This document shows, piece by piece, positions 19,586 to 29,551 of a DNA stretch of 64,000 nucleotides (the stretch's first letter is position 1; each line of letters begins with the position of its first letter). The position numbers were made by a program, and so were the translations under genes. The DNA is from Saprospiraceae bacterium (GTDB taxonomy: Bacteria; Bacteroidota; Bacteroidia; Chitinophagales; Saprospiraceae), in contig JADJRO010000003.1 of assembly GCA_016712145.1 (NCBI GenBank), positions 62,001 to 126,000 of the forward strand, given 5' to 3'. The notes beneath the pieces are model-generated. The model had not been told where the DNA came from and searched no databases. It saw only the letters and a program-made list of their open reading frames with translations.

Positions 19586-21952
19586 ATGCTAAAGTCAATA
19601 AATTATTCTCTGATTTTTTTAATCCAACTGCTATCCATAGCATTGCAGGCTCAATTACTCGCTCCATTGTTTCATTTGGATGCTAGCAAGGGAATTACCA
19701 GACAAAATGGAAACGTAACGGAATGGTTAGATCCCATAAGTCAAGTAAAAGCAATCCAAAACACAGTTCTAAATCAGCCGGAATGGATCCCTTCAGGATT
19801 TGGCAACAAGCCTACCATCCGATTTAATGGCAGTTCGACCTATATGAACATGCCTTCCCTGTTTCCAGTCAATAAAGATTATACCATTGCAGTTGTATGC
19901 AAGGCGAATGGTCCTTCCAATAATATATTGGGCGGAACCACGCATACCCTATGGATGGCAGGAAACACCAGTACAAAAATTTTACACAATGGAGATTTTA
20001 ACAATCAGGTTAGTTCTAGTTTTGATCCGGGTTTGGAACCGGTTTTAATTCTAGCACAATACAACAACAAGTCACAAATTGGCAAACTGGTTTTGAATGG
20101 CATTTATGAAGACTCTTCGTATTGTCCCGGAAATTCTGATAATACGATTTATCTTTCAGCATATCAGGCAGGGTATTACTTTAATGGAGATATTTCGGAA
20201 ATCCAATTGTACGACCGATATTTGGACCATACTGAACGAAAAAAATTAGAAACCGATTTGAAGCAAAAATATTCAATTAAAGATCCTCCACCTCCGGATA
20301 CAAGTTTTTCACAAATACCTCAGGATTATCAATTTTATCCTAGAGATTCAAATGATGAAGCTACCATACAGGTTGCTGGAATCACAATCCAGGCGGGTTT
20401 TGATTCAATCCAGTTGTTACTATATAGAGATCAAACACTCGTATCTAAAACAAGCCAACGATTGCAATTTGATACTACGAGGAAAGCAAATTTTTTATTT
20501 AGCACAAAAATTAAAGCCGAATTAGCAAATTATGCGATTGAAATTAAATTGACACAAGATGCAAAGGACAGTCTGCTTGCACGAAGAGTTAATTTAATTG
20601 CAGGCGATGTATACATTGTTTCAGGTCAATCCAACAGCATATTTGGTGGGAATCCATATACGAATTCGTTTATTCGAACCTTTGGTAAAAATTATTCTCT
20701 GAATAAATCTGATACAAACTGGACGATTGCATCGGCAGTTGGTTATGGAGGAGGTCCCGACATTGGAGCTTGGGGTATGGACCTGGCAAAGTCCATCGTA
20801 GAAAATTATAAAATACCTGTTTGTATTTTAAATGGGGGTGTTGGAGGAACTTCTATTCAACAACACCAACGGGATGATATCCAGCCTGCACTTCCAGTAA
20901 ACATTTATGGCAGTTTATTATACAGAGCAAAAAAATCCAATTTAACAAATGCGGTAAAAGCAATTTTTTGGTATCAAGGTGAAAGCAATGGCAGCGCCCT
21001 TTATTTTGAAAATTTTAAAGCATTACACGATGATTGGAAACTTGATTTTCCAAATGTCCAAAAAATCTATGTAGTGCAAATACATCATGGGTGCGGTGCC
21101 GGCGATCATGCGGCATTACGGGAAATTCAACGAAGATTGCCTGAAACGTTTCCAAATATCGAATTGATCAGTACCATGGGTTTGCCTGGTCACGATGGAT
21201 GTCATTATACCCTGGATGGATACCTTCGTTTAGCGAAGACAATATTTCCACTTGTGCAAAAAGATTTTTATCAGGGAATCGATCGGGCTGAATTGTATCC
21301 ACCAAACATTTTAAAAGCCTATTTTAGTAAACAGGATTTTTCAGAAATTAGCCTGGAATTTAGTAAAGAGCAAGCAAGTTTGGTTCTACCTTCAGATACC
21401 CTGGTCAATGGCACTCCAATTGCATTAAAAGATTATTTTGCATTGGATGATCAGTGGAAGCAAATTAAACAGTTGCGTGTTGATGGAAACAAGTTAATAC
21501 TGGAACTAAAAATTCCAGGGCAGGTAAAAACCATAACGTATTTACCGGAAGTCTATTACCATGATTTTAATGCCGTTTATCAAGGACCTTATTTGATGAA
21601 TCAAAATCTATTGGGTGCTTTATGTTTTAATAAATTTCCAGTAGATAAAGAAATTCCAACCTTCAATACATATGTAGAGAAATCAAAAGAACCTGAAGTT
21701 ATACTCTTTCCAAATCCGGGAACTGTTCAGACGTCTCTTACAATTACAACGAATTTCAAAAAAGATTTGAAGCATGTGGAAATTCTATTTAGGAATCTAT
21801 TTGGTGAAACCGTATTTAGTAAAACAATAGACCATATATCCGCTGGGATCTCACATATTGAAATAGATTTTTCAAGCCAAATCCCTGGAACTTTGATTTG
21901 GCAATTAAAATCTGAGAATTATTTAAAAACCGGCAGGTGGTTGTCTTATTAA
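19586..21952 (+). CDS. Secreted SGNH/CE6-type esterase with LamG-like and T9SS domains
   Basis: This 788-residue protein starts with a signal peptide (about 1-22), then a LamG/concanavalin-like domain (about 25-230: FHLDASKG to QLYDRYLDHTE). A linker leads to an SGNH hydrolase core: block I GQSN with presumed nucleophile Ser349, block II GVGGTS, block III YQGESN, and a late Asp-x-x-His in GHDGCHYTLDGY. These match sialate O-acetylesterase or carbohydrate esterase 6-like enzymes that remove acetyl groups from glycans. A C-terminal T9SS type A domain (FPNPGTVQTSLTI to WQLKSENY) indicates surface export. The substrate is probably an acetylated polysaccharide; which one is not evident. Confidence 0.82.
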   Translation: MLKSINYSLIFLIQLLSIALQAQLLAPLFHLDASKGITRQNGNVTEWLDPISQVKAIQNTVLNQPEWIPSGFGNKPTIRFNGSSTYMNMPSLFPVNKDYTIAVVCKANGPSNNILGGTTHTLWMAGNTSTKILHNGDFNNQVSSSFDPGLEPVLILAQYNNKSQIGKLVLNGIYEDSSYCPGNSDNTIYLSAYQAGYYFNGDISEIQLYDRYLDHTERKKLETDLKQKYSIKDPPPPDTSFSQIPQDYQFYPRDSNDEATIQVAGITIQAGFDSIQLLLYRDQTLVSKTSQRLQFDTTRKANFLFSTKIKAELANYAIEIKLTQDAKDSLLARRVNLIAGDVYIVSGQSNSIFGGNPYTNSFIRTFGKNYSLNKSDTNWTIASAVGYGGGPDIGAWGMDLAKSIVENYKIPVCILNGGVGGTSIQQHQRDDIQPALPVNIYGSLLYRAKKSNLTNAVKAIFWYQGESNGSALYFENFKALHDDWKLDFPNVQKIYVVQIHHGCGAGDHAALREIQRRLPETFPNIELISTMGLPGHDGCHYTLDGYLRLAKTIFPLVQKDFYQGIDRAELYPPNILKAYFSKQDFSEISLEFSKEQASLVLPSDTLVNGTPIALKDYFALDDQWKQIKQLRVDGNKLILELKIPGQVKTITYLPEVYYHDFNAVYQGPYLMNQNLLGALCFNKFPVDKEIPTFNTYVEKSKEPEVILFPNPGTVQTSLTITTNFKKDLKHVEILFRNLFGETVFSKTIDHISAGISHIEIDFSSQIPGTLIWQLKSENYLKTGRWLSY

Positions 21953-21955
21953 CGA

Positions 21956-21971
21956 TTGAAACGTTTCAATA
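21956..21971. promoter_or_regulatory. Perfect 16-bp palindrome ATTGAAACGTTTCAAT
   Basis: The centre AAACGTTT is the classical half-site arrangement of LacI/GalR-family operators, and the site lies between the esterase gene and recQ. It has no loop, so it is unlikely to be a terminator. No LacI-family gene occurs in the window, so any regulator is unknown. Confidence 0.3.
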
Positions 21972-22151
21972 ATTAATTAAAGAGGATTTTCAGCTTTGAA
22001 TCTATAAATACAAATAAATGCAGAGTGGGCGATTGAGCTGCCTTTAAATAAGAATACTTCGGACCTTACTAATTTAAACCCCGCTTTTAATAAATTCAGC
22101 CTTTAAACTTGTTATTAAAAATTAATTTTGTGCTTTGAACACATAAAAATC

Positions 22152-24500
22152 ATGTCCACAGCTTTAACATTACTAAAGCAATATTTTGGTTATAGCCAAT
22201 TCCGACCCCAGCAAGAGGAAATCATTGATAGCGTGCTCTTGAATAAAGATGTATTGGTTTTAATGCCTACCGGAGGCGGGAAATCTGTTTGTTTTCAAAT
22301 TCCTGCACTTATAAAACCGGGAATGGCATTGGTTATTTCTCCTTTAATCTCCTTAATGAAAGACCAGGTTGAGGCATTGGCAGCCAATGGAATTTCGGCA
22401 GGTTTTATTAATAGCAGCATGACCGTTTCAGAAGAAGCTGAGATGATCGGTAAATGCCAAAATGAACAAGTTAAATTACTATATCTGTCGCCTGAAAAAG
22501 CCTTAAGTCTTAGCGGAAATTTTCTTAAACAACTTCCGATCTCCATGATTGCAATCGATGAAGCCCATTGTATTTCGCAATGGGGACATGACTTTAGACC
22601 GGAATATGCCCAATTAAAAAATCTAAGAAAACAATTGAATGCAATCCCCATAATTGCATTGACAGCCACAGCGGATAAAGTGACCCGGAGAGACATTGTA
22701 AATCAACTTGAATTGATTGATCCGGAATTATTTGTCTCATCTTTTGATAGACCTAATTTTCATTTATCTGTTAGAAGCCAGGTGAAAGCTGCTCAAAAAC
22801 AAGATGAAATTCTTGCATTCATTCAAGCACATGACCAACAATGTGGCATCGTGTATTGCCTTTCCAGAAAGAGTACAGAATCTATATGCAATTTTCTGCG
22901 TAACCAAGGAATCCCTGCCGATCACTATCATGCAGGCATGACTTCTGTAGAACGGTCAAAGGTTCAGGAAGATTTTATTTATGACAAAACAAAAGTCATT
23001 TGTGCTACCATAGCCTTTGGTATGGGGATTGATAAATCCAATGTACGGTGGATTATTCATTACAACCTTCCTAAAAATATGGAAGGGTATTATCAGGAAA
23101 TCGGACGTGCAGGTAGGGATGGAGCTCCCGCCAAAACCATTTTATACTACAACATTTCTGATCTCATGATGCTCAATAAATTTGCTTCAGAAAGTGGTCA
23201 GGCAGAACTCAATCTCGAAAAACTAAAACGCATGCAACAGTATGCTGAAGCTCGGGTTTGCAGACGAAAAATTTTGTTGAGTTATTTTGGAGAAAATTAC
23301 AATCACAATTGCAATTCCTGTGATATCTGCGATAACCCACCCAACTATGTGGATAAAACACAGCTTGCACAAAAGGCCATATCAGCATTGTTAAGGGCCA
23401 AAGAGGCTGTAGGAATCCGGATGTTGATAGATATTTTGCGGGGCTCGATGAATGCAGATTTAGTATCCGCCGGGTATAATAAAATTAAAACGCATGGAGC
23501 AGGAAGAGAATATTCTTATGAAGTTTGGCAATCTTATATCCTTCAACTTTTACAAACCGGCGTTTTTGAAATGGCTTATGATGAAGGATTTGTTTTGAAA
23601 GTAAGTGATTATGGTAAACGAATTGTCAGCGGTGAAGCCAGCATCGAATTGGCTGAAGAATTAGTGAAACCAAAAAGAAGTTTTGTAAAAAAAGAAACCA
23701 GCACAAGTTCTGGAGAAACGGATTTATTTTCAGAGCTTCGTTTACTTCGAAAACAAATTGCAGAACGGGAAGCGTTACCACCTTATTTGATATTCCATGA
23801 TAGCAGCTTGTTGGAAATGGTTGATCAAAAACCAGTAAACCGTGAACAAATGATCAATATTTCCGGTGTCTCCTATACAAAATATTTAAAATACGGACAT
23901 TTATTTGAAAAATTGATCAGGCAAAAACTAGCTCTTTCTCAAGTAGAAATGGAACCAGATATAAATGAATTCCTAAGCGATGCTAAAATTGCAAATTATA
24001 TTGGTGAGCTCAGCAAGTATCCAGTCCGGATTTCGCATACTACAATTGGAAATTTACTTTTAGCCACTAAGCAAGACAGCTATCCGGAAGCTTTGCGTGA
24101 TATCAGTTTTTATGGTTTGTTAAAAAATCAAGCTAATTATAAAATGATTGGACCCAAACTTCAATCCTATTTTAAAAGTAATCAGATTGAAACTGGAACC
24201 CCATCAGAAATCGAAGCGGCTAATTACTTTGCCTTTCCAATAAAAAACGAACTCACATCGGATCAAATTCAATCTTATAAGGATACGGTTGCAGGTTTTG
24301 ATAATAGCAGGCCCTCTGATTCAATTGATAATGAATATATATTAAAGCAACGCAAGGAATTTCCCCGTGCCTATGAGTTTTGGAGTGAAGAAGAAAACGA
24401 TATACTATTGGAACTTTGTTCAAAAACCAATGATTTAAAATTATTGGAAACAATTTTACAACGCAATGAAACGAATATCAAATCGCAGTTTAAAAGCTGA
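22152..24500 (+). CDS. recQ: ATP-dependent DNA helicase RecQ
   Basis: From the ATG at 22152 (preferred over an upstream TTG at 22128) the protein is 782 residues. It has a helicase core with Walker A (PTGGGKS), DEAH box (IDEAHCISQWGHDFR), the helicase C motifs (GMGIDKSNVRWIIHYNLP, QEIGRAGRDG), a four-Cys zinc site (CRRKILLSYFG and CNSCDIC), an RQC winged helix, and an HRDC-like domain near 540-600 (LPPYLIFHDSSLLEM). The remaining roughly 180 residues are a C-terminal extension with repeated helix-turn-helix-like segments (HTTIGNLLLATKQDSYPEAL), longer than E. coli RecQ (about 610) and of uncertain role. It unwinds DNA during recombination and fork repair. Confidence 0.95.
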   Translation: MSTALTLLKQYFGYSQFRPQQEEIIDSVLLNKDVLVLMPTGGGKSVCFQIPALIKPGMALVISPLISLMKDQVEALAANGISAGFINSSMTVSEEAEMIGKCQNEQVKLLYLSPEKALSLSGNFLKQLPISMIAIDEAHCISQWGHDFRPEYAQLKNLRKQLNAIPIIALTATADKVTRRDIVNQLELIDPELFVSSFDRPNFHLSVRSQVKAAQKQDEILAFIQAHDQQCGIVYCLSRKSTESICNFLRNQGIPADHYHAGMTSVERSKVQEDFIYDKTKVICATIAFGMGIDKSNVRWIIHYNLPKNMEGYYQEIGRAGRDGAPAKTILYYNISDLMMLNKFASESGQAELNLEKLKRMQQYAEARVCRRKILLSYFGENYNHNCNSCDICDNPPNYVDKTQLAQKAISALLRAKEAVGIRMLIDILRGSMNADLVSAGYNKIKTHGAGREYSYEVWQSYILQLLQTGVFEMAYDEGFVLKVSDYGKRIVSGEASIELAEELVKPKRSFVKKETSTSSGETDLFSELRLLRKQIAEREALPPYLIFHDSSLLEMVDQKPVNREQMINISGVSYTKYLKYGHLFEKLIRQKLALSQVEMEPDINEFLSDAKIANYIGELSKYPVRISHTTIGNLLLATKQDSYPEALRDISFYGLLKNQANYKMIGPKLQSYFKSNQIETGTPSEIEAANYFAFPIKNELTSDQIQSYKDTVAGFDNSRPSDSIDNEYILKQRKEFPRAYEFWSEEENDILLELCSKTNDLKLLETILQRNETNIKSQFKS

Positions 24501-24620
24501 AGAAGTGATTTTGTATTTTAATAAAATAAGTTAGGAGTTGTCACGAATAAAAATCAATTACAAATTACGAATGATCAATTACGAATTTAAATCGTAATTA
24601 AACCATTGCAAATCCTTATT
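24501..24620. other. Intergenic AT-rich stretch before tandem repeat
   Basis: The sequence contains shorter words (CAATTACAAATTACGAATGATCAATTACGAATT) related to intergenic filler repeats. There is no coding potential. Confidence 0.5.
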
Positions 24621-24784
24621 CATTCGTCCTTAATGCGTGCATTCGTGGCAACTTTTCTTTCTTTCATTCGTCCTTAATTTGTGCATTCGTGGCAACTATT
24701 CTTTCTTTCATTCGTCCTCAATTCGTGCATTCGTGGCAACTATTCTTTTTTCAATTCGTCCTTAATGCGTGCATTCGTGGCAAT
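24621..24784. repeat. Four-copy tandem repeat, 43-44 bp unit
   Basis: Copies begin at 24621, 24665, 24709 and 24752 with CATTCGTCC or near variants (the last is CAATTCGTCC), followed by TTAATGCGTGCATTCGTGGC and a T-rich tail (ACTTTTCTTTCTT). Copies 2 and 3 differ mainly in the word after CGTCC (TTAATTTG, TCAATTCG). The array fills the space between the 3' ends of recQ (plus) and the beta-helix gene (minus). Confidence 0.9.
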
Positions 24785-24792
24785 AATTATTT

Positions 24793-26571
24793 TTAATATT
24801 TCACAAACTTTATGGATTCAATAGATTTTGATCTATTATGCACTTGAATTATATAGACACCTTTGTTTAGAAACGAAACATTTAAATTGGTTTGTTGCTT
24901 AGAAGGATTAGTTTCAATTAATACATCTCCTGATAGATCCTTTAGAATAATTTTGTCAGGAATGCCTTGGGCGGAAATTAAAGTAATTTGATTCCGAGAA
25001 GGATTCGGATACACATAGGATTTATCTTGTTTAATTAGATCGGGTTTCGTTGCAACGGCACAGCAATATTCGTAGGGGCCGATATCTGCAATTGCCAATC
25101 CATCACCATCCCCATCTATAGGTCTTATGCGCCCATCGAAATCAGTGGAAACACTTCCTGTTAAAAATTTCCCCTTATCAATTGCTAGATTACTTGAACT
25201 TGTTAAATGAAAATCGAATGCAGAAACAAAGTTTGGATTACCTTGAACTCCGTTTAGTTCATGCGTTGGATGATTCGTTCGGAACGTAGCCAAAGAAGTA
25301 TAATAATTGCTACCAATATTTAGAATATTTCTGCCGCCAGCAGGATAATAATAGAGATTGTTGTCGAGGGTAATGCCATTAAGTCCTGTAGTTGAAATAA
25401 AGCCAAGCAAGCTGTGAACAACCGTAGCAGTTGTTTTATAAAAAATGTTATTTATAATTTGCAAGTTAATCGGATTGATTGCATTTGTCAGAAACAAAAA
25501 GGGTTGATTAGCACCTGTATGAATTAAATTATTGAAAAAATAAATATCTTTTACCGGACCATTGTCTGATATAAAAACTTGGGCCGGAAAAATGTTGTTC
25601 CGCACCATGATGTTTTCACTAAGCAAGGTTTGGGTACCAGATTCTGAACTAATTCGCAAACCTTGTGGAGCATCATAAATTAGATTGCCTTCGATAATTA
25701 CGTTTTTTGTACCAGAAGATTGGTCTCCGCCTACATGCATGGTATGGATGTATGTATTGTGAATGCGATTATTGCGTATAATAAGATTTTCAGAAGCACG
25801 GAGTTTTAGTCCATCATCCGCATTTTTAATTTCATTGTCTTCGAACAAAATATTTTTGGATTGGCTGATGTAGATGCTGTGAACAAACACACTGCCACAG
25901 CCATTGCTGTCCAGTACATTGCTTTTAAATTGAACATCCGTAGCTGAACAGAAAATTCCTTGTCCTTGGTTGTCATTGCCATTTTTTTCGAGCAGGCAAT
26001 TTTCAACAATAATATTGTTTTGATATAAAATCATTCCACTTTGACAACCTGAAATATACAAACCATCTAGAATGATGTGATGCGGTTTAAGGCTGTAAAA
26101 GCTTTCATTAATATAAACACCAACAGGCCGGTTTCCAACAGCAGAAGCACTTACCAAGGCCAAATCTTGAAACTTCAAATACGACGCAGCCGCATTGGCC
26201 GATCCTCGGCATAACAATATTTCACCAGTTCCAGATTTATTAATTCTTGGCTTGTTCCCTTGACCATAAGATCCAATAAAAATGTACGCATTTACAGTGC
26301 CTTGTGCAGCATTTGCAGTGATCCCAGTAGTCCCTGACCATTGATCGCCTCGTTTTAAAAAAATACTATCCCCTGGTCTTGCAATTGTATTTAAAAGCGT
26401 ATTGAATGCATTCAGGCTTTTTTTAGGACCATCTGTATTACTAGCATTCGGAAGAGACAGCCTGCCACTCCAAGAATCATTTCCGAGACTTTCGGAGATA
26501 AAATAATTGGTGGAATGGATTCTAATGGAATATAAAGTCAGGAAAACGATCAGGATGTTACTTAGTTTCAT
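24793..26571 (-). CDS. Secreted parallel beta-helix protein with T9SS type A domain
   Basis: This 592-residue protein has a signal peptide and a long region (about 90-490) of right-handed parallel beta-helix (pectate-lyase-like) rungs with repeating NI(I/L)VENC, N(I/V)LFEDNEI and LIIRNNRI motifs, as in polysaccharide-binding or cleaving proteins. The last 80 residues are a T9SS type A sorting domain (YVYPNPSRNQITLISAQ to GVYIIQVHN). No catalytic lyase residues can be named from sequence, so it may be an adhesin, a lyase or a glycan-binding factor. It is divergent in orientation from neighbouring recQ, with a tandem repeat between. Confidence 0.83.
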   Translation of the reverse strand: MKLSNILIVFLTLYSIRIHSTNYFISESLGNDSWSGRLSLPNASNTDGPKKSLNAFNTLLNTIARPGDSIFLKRGDQWSGTTGITANAAQGTVNAYIFIGSYGQGNKPRINKSGTGEILLCRGSANAAASYLKFQDLALVSASAVGNRPVGVYINESFYSLKPHHIILDGLYISGCQSGMILYQNNIIVENCLLEKNGNDNQGQGIFCSATDVQFKSNVLDSNGCGSVFVHSIYISQSKNILFEDNEIKNADDGLKLRASENLIIRNNRIHNTYIHTMHVGGDQSSGTKNVIIEGNLIYDAPQGLRISSESGTQTLLSENIMVRNNIFPAQVFISDNGPVKDIYFFNNLIHTGANQPFLFLTNAINPINLQIINNIFYKTTATVVHSLLGFISTTGLNGITLDNNLYYYPAGGRNILNIGSNYYTSLATFRTNHPTHELNGVQGNPNFVSAFDFHLTSSSNLAIDKGKFLTGSVSTDFDGRIRPIDGDGDGLAIADIGPYEYCCAVATKPDLIKQDKSYVYPNPSRNQITLISAQGIPDKIILKDLSGDVLIETNPSKQQTNLNVSFLNKGVYIIQVHNRSKSIESIKFVKY

Positions 26572-26657
26572 TTTTAAAAATACTTTAGAATATTAGCAAA
26601 TTCAATTGTGAATTTATGAAACAAACTTGAGATTTTATTTAATGAGGTATTGGGATA

Positions 26658-29471
26658 CTATCTAAACTCATAATTTAAACCATTTGCCTGTGTCAGTAAA
26701 TTTGCAGGAGCATCTGTCGCAGTTGCCCGCCCTTCTAATTTGGGGGATACAGGAGAATGTTTAGCTAAATATTCCTCCATCACATCGTGAATTAAATTGG
26801 GCAATCGGTTTATTTTAGTTACATTTTTAATTCTACAAATCAAATTTTTAGGATCACCCTCTCGTTCACAAGATACAATTTGATAGTTTTTGTTTAGGTC
26901 AATTTTTTTGCCTTTTATTAAAATTTCATTCACGCGTTTACCATATTCACGAGCAATGGTGAAATTAATTTTCATACCTTGAAAACGAACCAACCACCCA
27001 CCAAAACGTTTTGCTGGATCGGATGCAAATACATTTTCCAATTCCTTTTCCAACCAATCCATAATTTGCTGACCACTTACTTCAGCAATAATTAAATTAT
27101 TATTACTCGGCAACATGCAATAAAGAAAGTCAACAGTGATATTTGCTGTTCCGGATGCATCCGGATTCAAAGGCGGACAAAATCTAAATCCATTAGAAAC
27201 CGCTATGTCCGGATTAAACTTCCACATCAATGCATCTGTTATCATATTATCCATGGGAGTTTCCAGGATGTAGTATCGAATGAGCGGTGTTTTGGTTTTG
27301 CCAATGACCCGATTTAATTTTTGTTGATATGGTTTGCTTACTTCTTGGATCATGGTTGCCATTTCTTCATCGGCTTTATATTTTTCCGGATCTACTTCAA
27401 TCAATTGATAGGATTCTTCTTTAAGGATTCCATCCTCCAATATTAAATCCAATTTACCTAAGAACGAGCCAAATGCACCGGGTTCAGTTACTTTGGCATA
27501 CTTTGCTTGTAAGGGCTGGCGAATGCGTTCGTGTGTGTCAGCACCCAATATATAATGCACCCCTTCAGTATATTCCTGAGAAGCAAGATGTATTTGTTGG
27601 GTCAATCCCATATGAGTAAGTACAAAGATCAGCTTGCAGTTTTCCTGATCGCGTAAAATTTTTATATACTTGCTGATATTGATTTCCGGCTTTATGAATT
27701 TTATTCCATAACTATATGCAGGAGGTTGTCTGGTTGGTGTCAAAGGATCATTGTATCCGATGAATCCCATTTTAACACCTGCGATATAAAATATTTGATA
27801 AGGAGGAAACAGAAACTCCGGATTTGTAACATCATGAAACATATTAGTACAAACTTTGCGAGCATTATATCCGCCAAGATCATGTAACAACATTTGTTTG
27901 CCATAAGCAACTTCCCAATTTCCGGGAAGTACCAGATCATAGTTTAATAGATTCATTAAAGGTATCAATGCTTTTCCTTCAGATAGTGATGCAACCCCGC
28001 TGCCTTGAAAACAATCTCCACCATCAATCAAGAGTGAATTTGGATTTTGCATTCTTAATTCTGAAATCAAGGTTTTAAGGTGCGCAAATCCTCCACGTTT
28101 TTTAAAAACTACCTGATCCTTTTCCACAAAAAATTCATCGTGTACGTGCAATTGACCATGTAAATCAGTTGTATGTAGTAAACTGATGTGTTGCACTTTA
28201 CCAGATTCAATTAATTTGGATTTTAAAATTTCTTCTGTCTTTCCATCTTCCCAAAGCGCCATTGAAGAAATCGGAGCTATACCCAATCCAATGCCAGCTG
28301 TACCAATTGTTTTAAGAAATTCTTTTCTGGAAATACCTTCTTGTGATAGCATCTCATTGAAACCACACTTACAATGGGTATTGTGTTTTGTCATGTTACT
28401 TTTTAGCAGATTTTTTGCAGCAGCAATTGGTTCAAAAGGTCCGTATTTATGTTGCTGTTCTGAAAACAGATCCGCATAAGGACCGAAAGGATGGTCAACG
28501 GGCTTACCAGAAAGTTTAGGCCAATCCATTTTTAAATCTTTCTGAGGGCGATCTTGTGAATTTACATAGGCCGCTATGTCCCAGGCTTCTTCATCGCTAA
28601 GAATGATATTTTGATAACTGGCGCCAAAAGGCATATTTTGTTTGATGTATCCGGCAAATCTTGAAAGACGATATAGACCTGCGCCGGTGTTATAACTGTT
28701 AGCACCCCAAAGTGGTGGATACTGATACGTGATGCCATCGGCATTTAATTTTCCTACACCCGTATCAGTATGACAACTGGTACAATGCTTTTGATAAGCA
28801 GTTTTACCTTTCAGGGGGTCCGCGGCTCTTTTCAGGTATGGTAAATCTACAATGCCAGAACCTTTTGGTTTTTCACCTTTAGGTACTTCATTACCCAACC
28901 ATTCAATGTATGATTTGATGGCTTGCATTTCTTTACTTAAAGTATCCAGTGCAATTCCATTGAGACTTCGTTCGATGCAGTCATTGACCCGTTTGTAAAT
29001 TGTTTCAATGCTACCGGAACGCTCTCTGAATTTTGGATAGGTGGAAGCCACGCCACTGTAATTATTTCCGAAAGGTTTTGTGCCGGCTTCCAAATGACAA
29101 TTTTGACAATTCATTCCATTGCTAAGTTTTGCAACGCTGCCATTTGGACCTAAGTATTTAGCAGTATTTGCAATGAGATCGCGACCATATTCAAGCATCG
29201 CTTTTCCTTCTGAATCTGGAACGGCATCCAAATCAGGAGCCATCCAAATTTTATTTTTATCCATTGGCTTTTGAACGGATGGACTTCCATTTGTTGCATT
29301 TACAGAATTAGTGGAGTTGGAATTTGTAAGCTTTGTTGTTTTAATAAATCCTGGGGGTCCAAAAATTATTATTAAAATGGCAGCGATTAAAGCAATGCTG
29401 AGTAAACCAACTAAATTGCTTAGTCGGTTAATCATTTCAATATAAACCTTGTCTTTATCTGATTGCTCCAT
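26658..29471 (-). CDS. soxB: TsdA-like dihaem cytochrome fused to SoxB thiosulfohydrolase
   Basis: This 937-residue product has an N-terminal membrane anchor (about 21-39) and a cytochrome part (about 90-345) with haem motifs CQNCH (122-126) and CTSCH (230-234), Cys165 in NDCIERSLNG as TsdA-like axial ligand candidate, and Met280 in NMPFG. After Met360 a SoxB-like part follows: Tat-like segment ISRKEFLKTIG, metal residues in TTDLHG (Asp436, His438) and DGGDCFQGS, and GNWE (517-520). This pairs thiosulfate oxidation to tetrathionate with sulfate release from carrier-bound sulfur. An internal Tat-like signal is odd in a fused protein. One extra base in the T6 run at 28411-28416 would end the cytochrome at KKSAKK-stop, one base before the SoxB ATG (28394), so the fusion may be an assembly artefact. 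Confidence 0.82.
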   Translation of the reverse strand: MEQSDKDKVYIEMINRLSNLVGLLSIALIAAILIIIFGPPGFIKTTKLTNSNSTNSVNATNGSPSVQKPMDKNKIWMAPDLDAVPDSEGKAMLEYGRDLIANTAKYLGPNGSVAKLSNGMNCQNCHLEAGTKPFGNNYSGVASTYPKFRERSGSIETIYKRVNDCIERSLNGIALDTLSKEMQAIKSYIEWLGNEVPKGEKPKGSGIVDLPYLKRAADPLKGKTAYQKHCTSCHTDTGVGKLNADGITYQYPPLWGANSYNTGAGLYRLSRFAGYIKQNMPFGASYQNIILSDEEAWDIAAYVNSQDRPQKDLKMDWPKLSGKPVDHPFGPYADLFSEQQHKYGPFEPIAAAKNLLKSNMTKHNTHCKCGFNEMLSQEGISRKEFLKTIGTAGIGLGIAPISSMALWEDGKTEEILKSKLIESGKVQHISLLHTTDLHGQLHVHDEFFVEKDQVVFKKRGGFAHLKTLISELRMQNPNSLLIDGGDCFQGSGVASLSEGKALIPLMNLLNYDLVLPGNWEVAYGKQMLLHDLGGYNARKVCTNMFHDVTNPEFLFPPYQIFYIAGVKMGFIGYNDPLTPTRQPPAYSYGIKFIKPEINISKYIKILRDQENCKLIFVLTHMGLTQQIHLASQEYTEGVHYILGADTHERIRQPLQAKYAKVTEPGAFGSFLGKLDLILEDGILKEESYQLIEVDPEKYKADEEMATMIQEVSKPYQQKLNRVIGKTKTPLIRYYILETPMDNMITDALMWKFNPDIAVSNGFRFCPPLNPDASGTANITVDFLYCMLPSNNNLIIAEVSGQQIMDWLEKELENVFASDPAKRFGGWLVRFQGMKINFTIAREYGKRVNEILIKGKKIDLNKNYQIVSCEREGDPKNLICRIKNVTKINRLPNLIHDVMEEYLAKHSPVSPKLEGRATATDAPANLLTQANGLNYEFR

Positions 29472-29551
29472 GCATTCTAAATGCTACAAATATGAAATAA
29501 TGGATGGGATTCTATTCAAATAATAAAATCGCAGGTATAACTGCATTGATT

